Assembly: GCA_012963075.1 (NCBI GenBank)
Contig: DTWI01000118.1
Coordinates: 1-7,898, forward strand
Origin: Fidelibacterota bacterium
GTDB taxonomy: Bacteria > Marinisomatota > Marinisomatia > Marinisomatales > Marinisomataceae
DNA: 7,898 bases
Direction of reading: 5' to 3'
Within the stretch, counting starts at the first letter, position 1. Every line of letters begins with the position of its first letter. Of this stretch, positions 7,851-7,898 are shown in pieces. Position numbers and translations under genes: made by a program. Under the pieces are notes generated by a model that was not told the DNA's origin, did not search any database, and was given only the letters and a program-made list of their open reading frames with translations.

Positions 7851-7898
7851 AAAATAAGAATAGTCTCCTTGTTTTCTGTTAAATAAATTCATAAACTA

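Noticed and set aside
7851..7898. Rho-independent terminator after the last gene
   Set aside because: The 48 bases are AT-rich, but I could find no GC stem followed by a T run, so the operon may continue or end without a visible hairpin.

Overview
This AT-rich window is almost wholly coding on the + strand and reads as one operon-like run of outer-membrane and surface genes. The organism looks like a Gram-negative bacterium of the Fibrobacterota-Chlorobiota-Bacteroidota neighbourhood. My best guess is a Marinimicrobia (SAR406)-type or related marine lineage, because a TonB-dependent receptor with an N-terminal carboxypeptidase-regulatory-like domain, a PorV/PorQ-family barrel and a FlgD/type IX-like C-terminal domain occur together. 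That placement is an inference from protein style, not a database result.

Layout. Bases 1-89 hold the last 28 codons of a gene whose tail looks like a small cupin (KdgF-like). Its TAA directly abuts the ATG (90) of a 970-aa TonB-dependent receptor (90-3002). Overlapping the receptor's last 11 bases is a TTG-started gene (2992-5334) for a 780-aa secreted protein. It has a large unrecognised N-terminal region, a fibronectin-III-like domain and a C-terminal FlgD/T9SS-type sorting-like domain. An ATGA overlap leads into a PorV/PorQ-family outer-membrane protein (5331-6314). A 42-base gap holding a good ribosome binding site then precedes a TTG-started 496-497-aa beta-barrel protein (6357-7850). 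The last 48 bases are AT-rich and show no convincing terminator hairpin.

Working together (inference): the receptor would import or bind a substrate at the outer membrane. The large protein would be exported across that membrane, with the PorV-like barrel as a shuttle or anchor that recognises its C-terminal domain, and the last barrel would be an accessory channel or partner. The set resembles a SusC/SusD pair in logic, with a long sorting-domain protein where SusD would be. No enzyme motif reveals the substrate. The only hint is the cupin upstream, whose family includes proteins of uronate/sugar metabolism.

No RNA genes, mobile elements, CRISPR arrays or long repeats were seen, and no gene-free stretch exceeds 50 bases.
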